Shown here one piece after another: positions 63,816-64,000 of a DNA stretch of 64,000 nucleotides. How positions within the stretch are numbered: position 1 is the first letter of the stretch; every line of letters begins with the position of its first letter. The notes beneath the pieces are model-generated. The model was not told the origin of the DNA. It did no database searches and saw nothing but the letters and a program-made list of their open reading frames with translations. The translations under genes were made by a program, and so were the position numbers. The DNA lies in assembly GCA_035559535.1 (NCBI GenBank), contig DATMBG010000007.1, positions 29,480 to 93,479 of the forward strand, read 5' to 3'. The stretch comes from Candidatus Limnocylindrales bacterium (GTDB lineage Bacteria; Moduliflexota; Moduliflexia; Moduliflexales; JAUQPW01).

Positions 63816-63895
63816 AATCCCGAAATCAGGAGGCAGTTTTCAGGAGTCCGTTTAAATAAATTTTCTTTCTCCTGAATCTTTTCTCCTGACTCTCT
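63816..63895. repeat. palindromic spacer tuf-rpsJ
   Basis: TCAGGAGGCAGTTTTCAGGA (63831) and inverse TCTCCTGAATCTTTTCTCCT (63868); repeated CAGGAG words. Confidence 0.82.
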
Positions 63896-64000
63896 CTACT
63901 CAAGAATATCACTGACCACTCCAGCCCCTACCGTCTTCCCTCCTTCCCGTATCGCAAACCTCAACTCCTTCTCCATCGCAACCGGTGTGATCAACTCCGC
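63896..64000 (-). CDS. tuf: elongation factor Tu, C-terminal fragment
   Basis: The last 34 codons plus stop (TAG): [20 protein letters not shown] then [13 protein letters not shown], the invariant end of EF-Tu. The rest lies past the window edge. tuf before rpsJ is the common str-S10 junction. Confidence 0.95.
   Translation of the reverse strand, partial: AELITPVAMEKELRFAIREGGKTVGAGVVSDILE

Overview
The window comes from a Gram-negative-type bacterium that I cannot place in a phylum. It has lipoproteins, Tat and Sec signal peptides, a SurA-like chaperone, c-type cytochrome and PQQ enzymes. By eye the GC content is in the mid-40s. Zinc forms of S14, L36 and adenylate kinase are present. There are no rRNA genes, CRISPR arrays, phage genes or recognisable insertion sequences.

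Layout. 0.1-6.8 kb holds a plus-strand set of exported or membrane redox genes: MBL-fold hydrolase, Tat-exported intradiol dioxygenase, a membrane-anchored unknown, a DUF362 protein, a NapH-NapG-like polyferredoxin and a Tat aldo/keto reductase. 6.9-15.1 kb holds accessory catabolic genes (MetE-C-like protein, LigB-type extradiol dioxygenase, carboxymuconolactone-decarboxylase-like protein, VOC protein, MBL lactonase) and two beta-propellers followed by a BON lipoprotein. 15.4-20.5 kb on the minus strand holds a His-rich NicO transporter, a cyclophilin, UspA, a divergent PQQ dehydrogenase and a 3-hydroxyisobutyrate-dehydrogenase-type reductase. A decayed fumarylacetoacetate-hydrolase tail follows. 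22-27.8 kb is a MoxR/DUF58/BatA/BatB/TPR operon on the minus strand, then a 1.1-kb gene-poor stretch. 29-31.7 kb holds a second MBL paralogue, a diheme protein and mtnA.

32.1-47.9 kb is a plus-strand housekeeping run: tRNA-Ala(CGC), mfd, a SurA-like protein, an S4 protein, accD, folC, a DUF1015 protein, murB, ftsQ, ftsA, ftsZ, a lipoprotein, pgeF, plsC-like and rpoZ. From 47.8 kb to the end, on the minus strand, are a prepilin peptidase and the S10-spc-alpha ribosomal operon from tuf (partial) to rplQ.

Most notable. (1) The ribosomal operon lacks rplC between rpsJ and rplD and rpoA between rpsD and rplQ. In both slots there is only a short palindromic spacer. (2) Most spacers in that operon, and many elsewhere, are palindromes built from short words with a period of 7 or 8 bases. 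Some words recur at distant sites, and one such element lies in frame inside mfd. (3) Several start codons are non-ATG, including a well-supported CTG for the S4 gene. (4) The PQQ dehydrogenase appears to lack the classical catalytic Asp and a metal-binding Glu.
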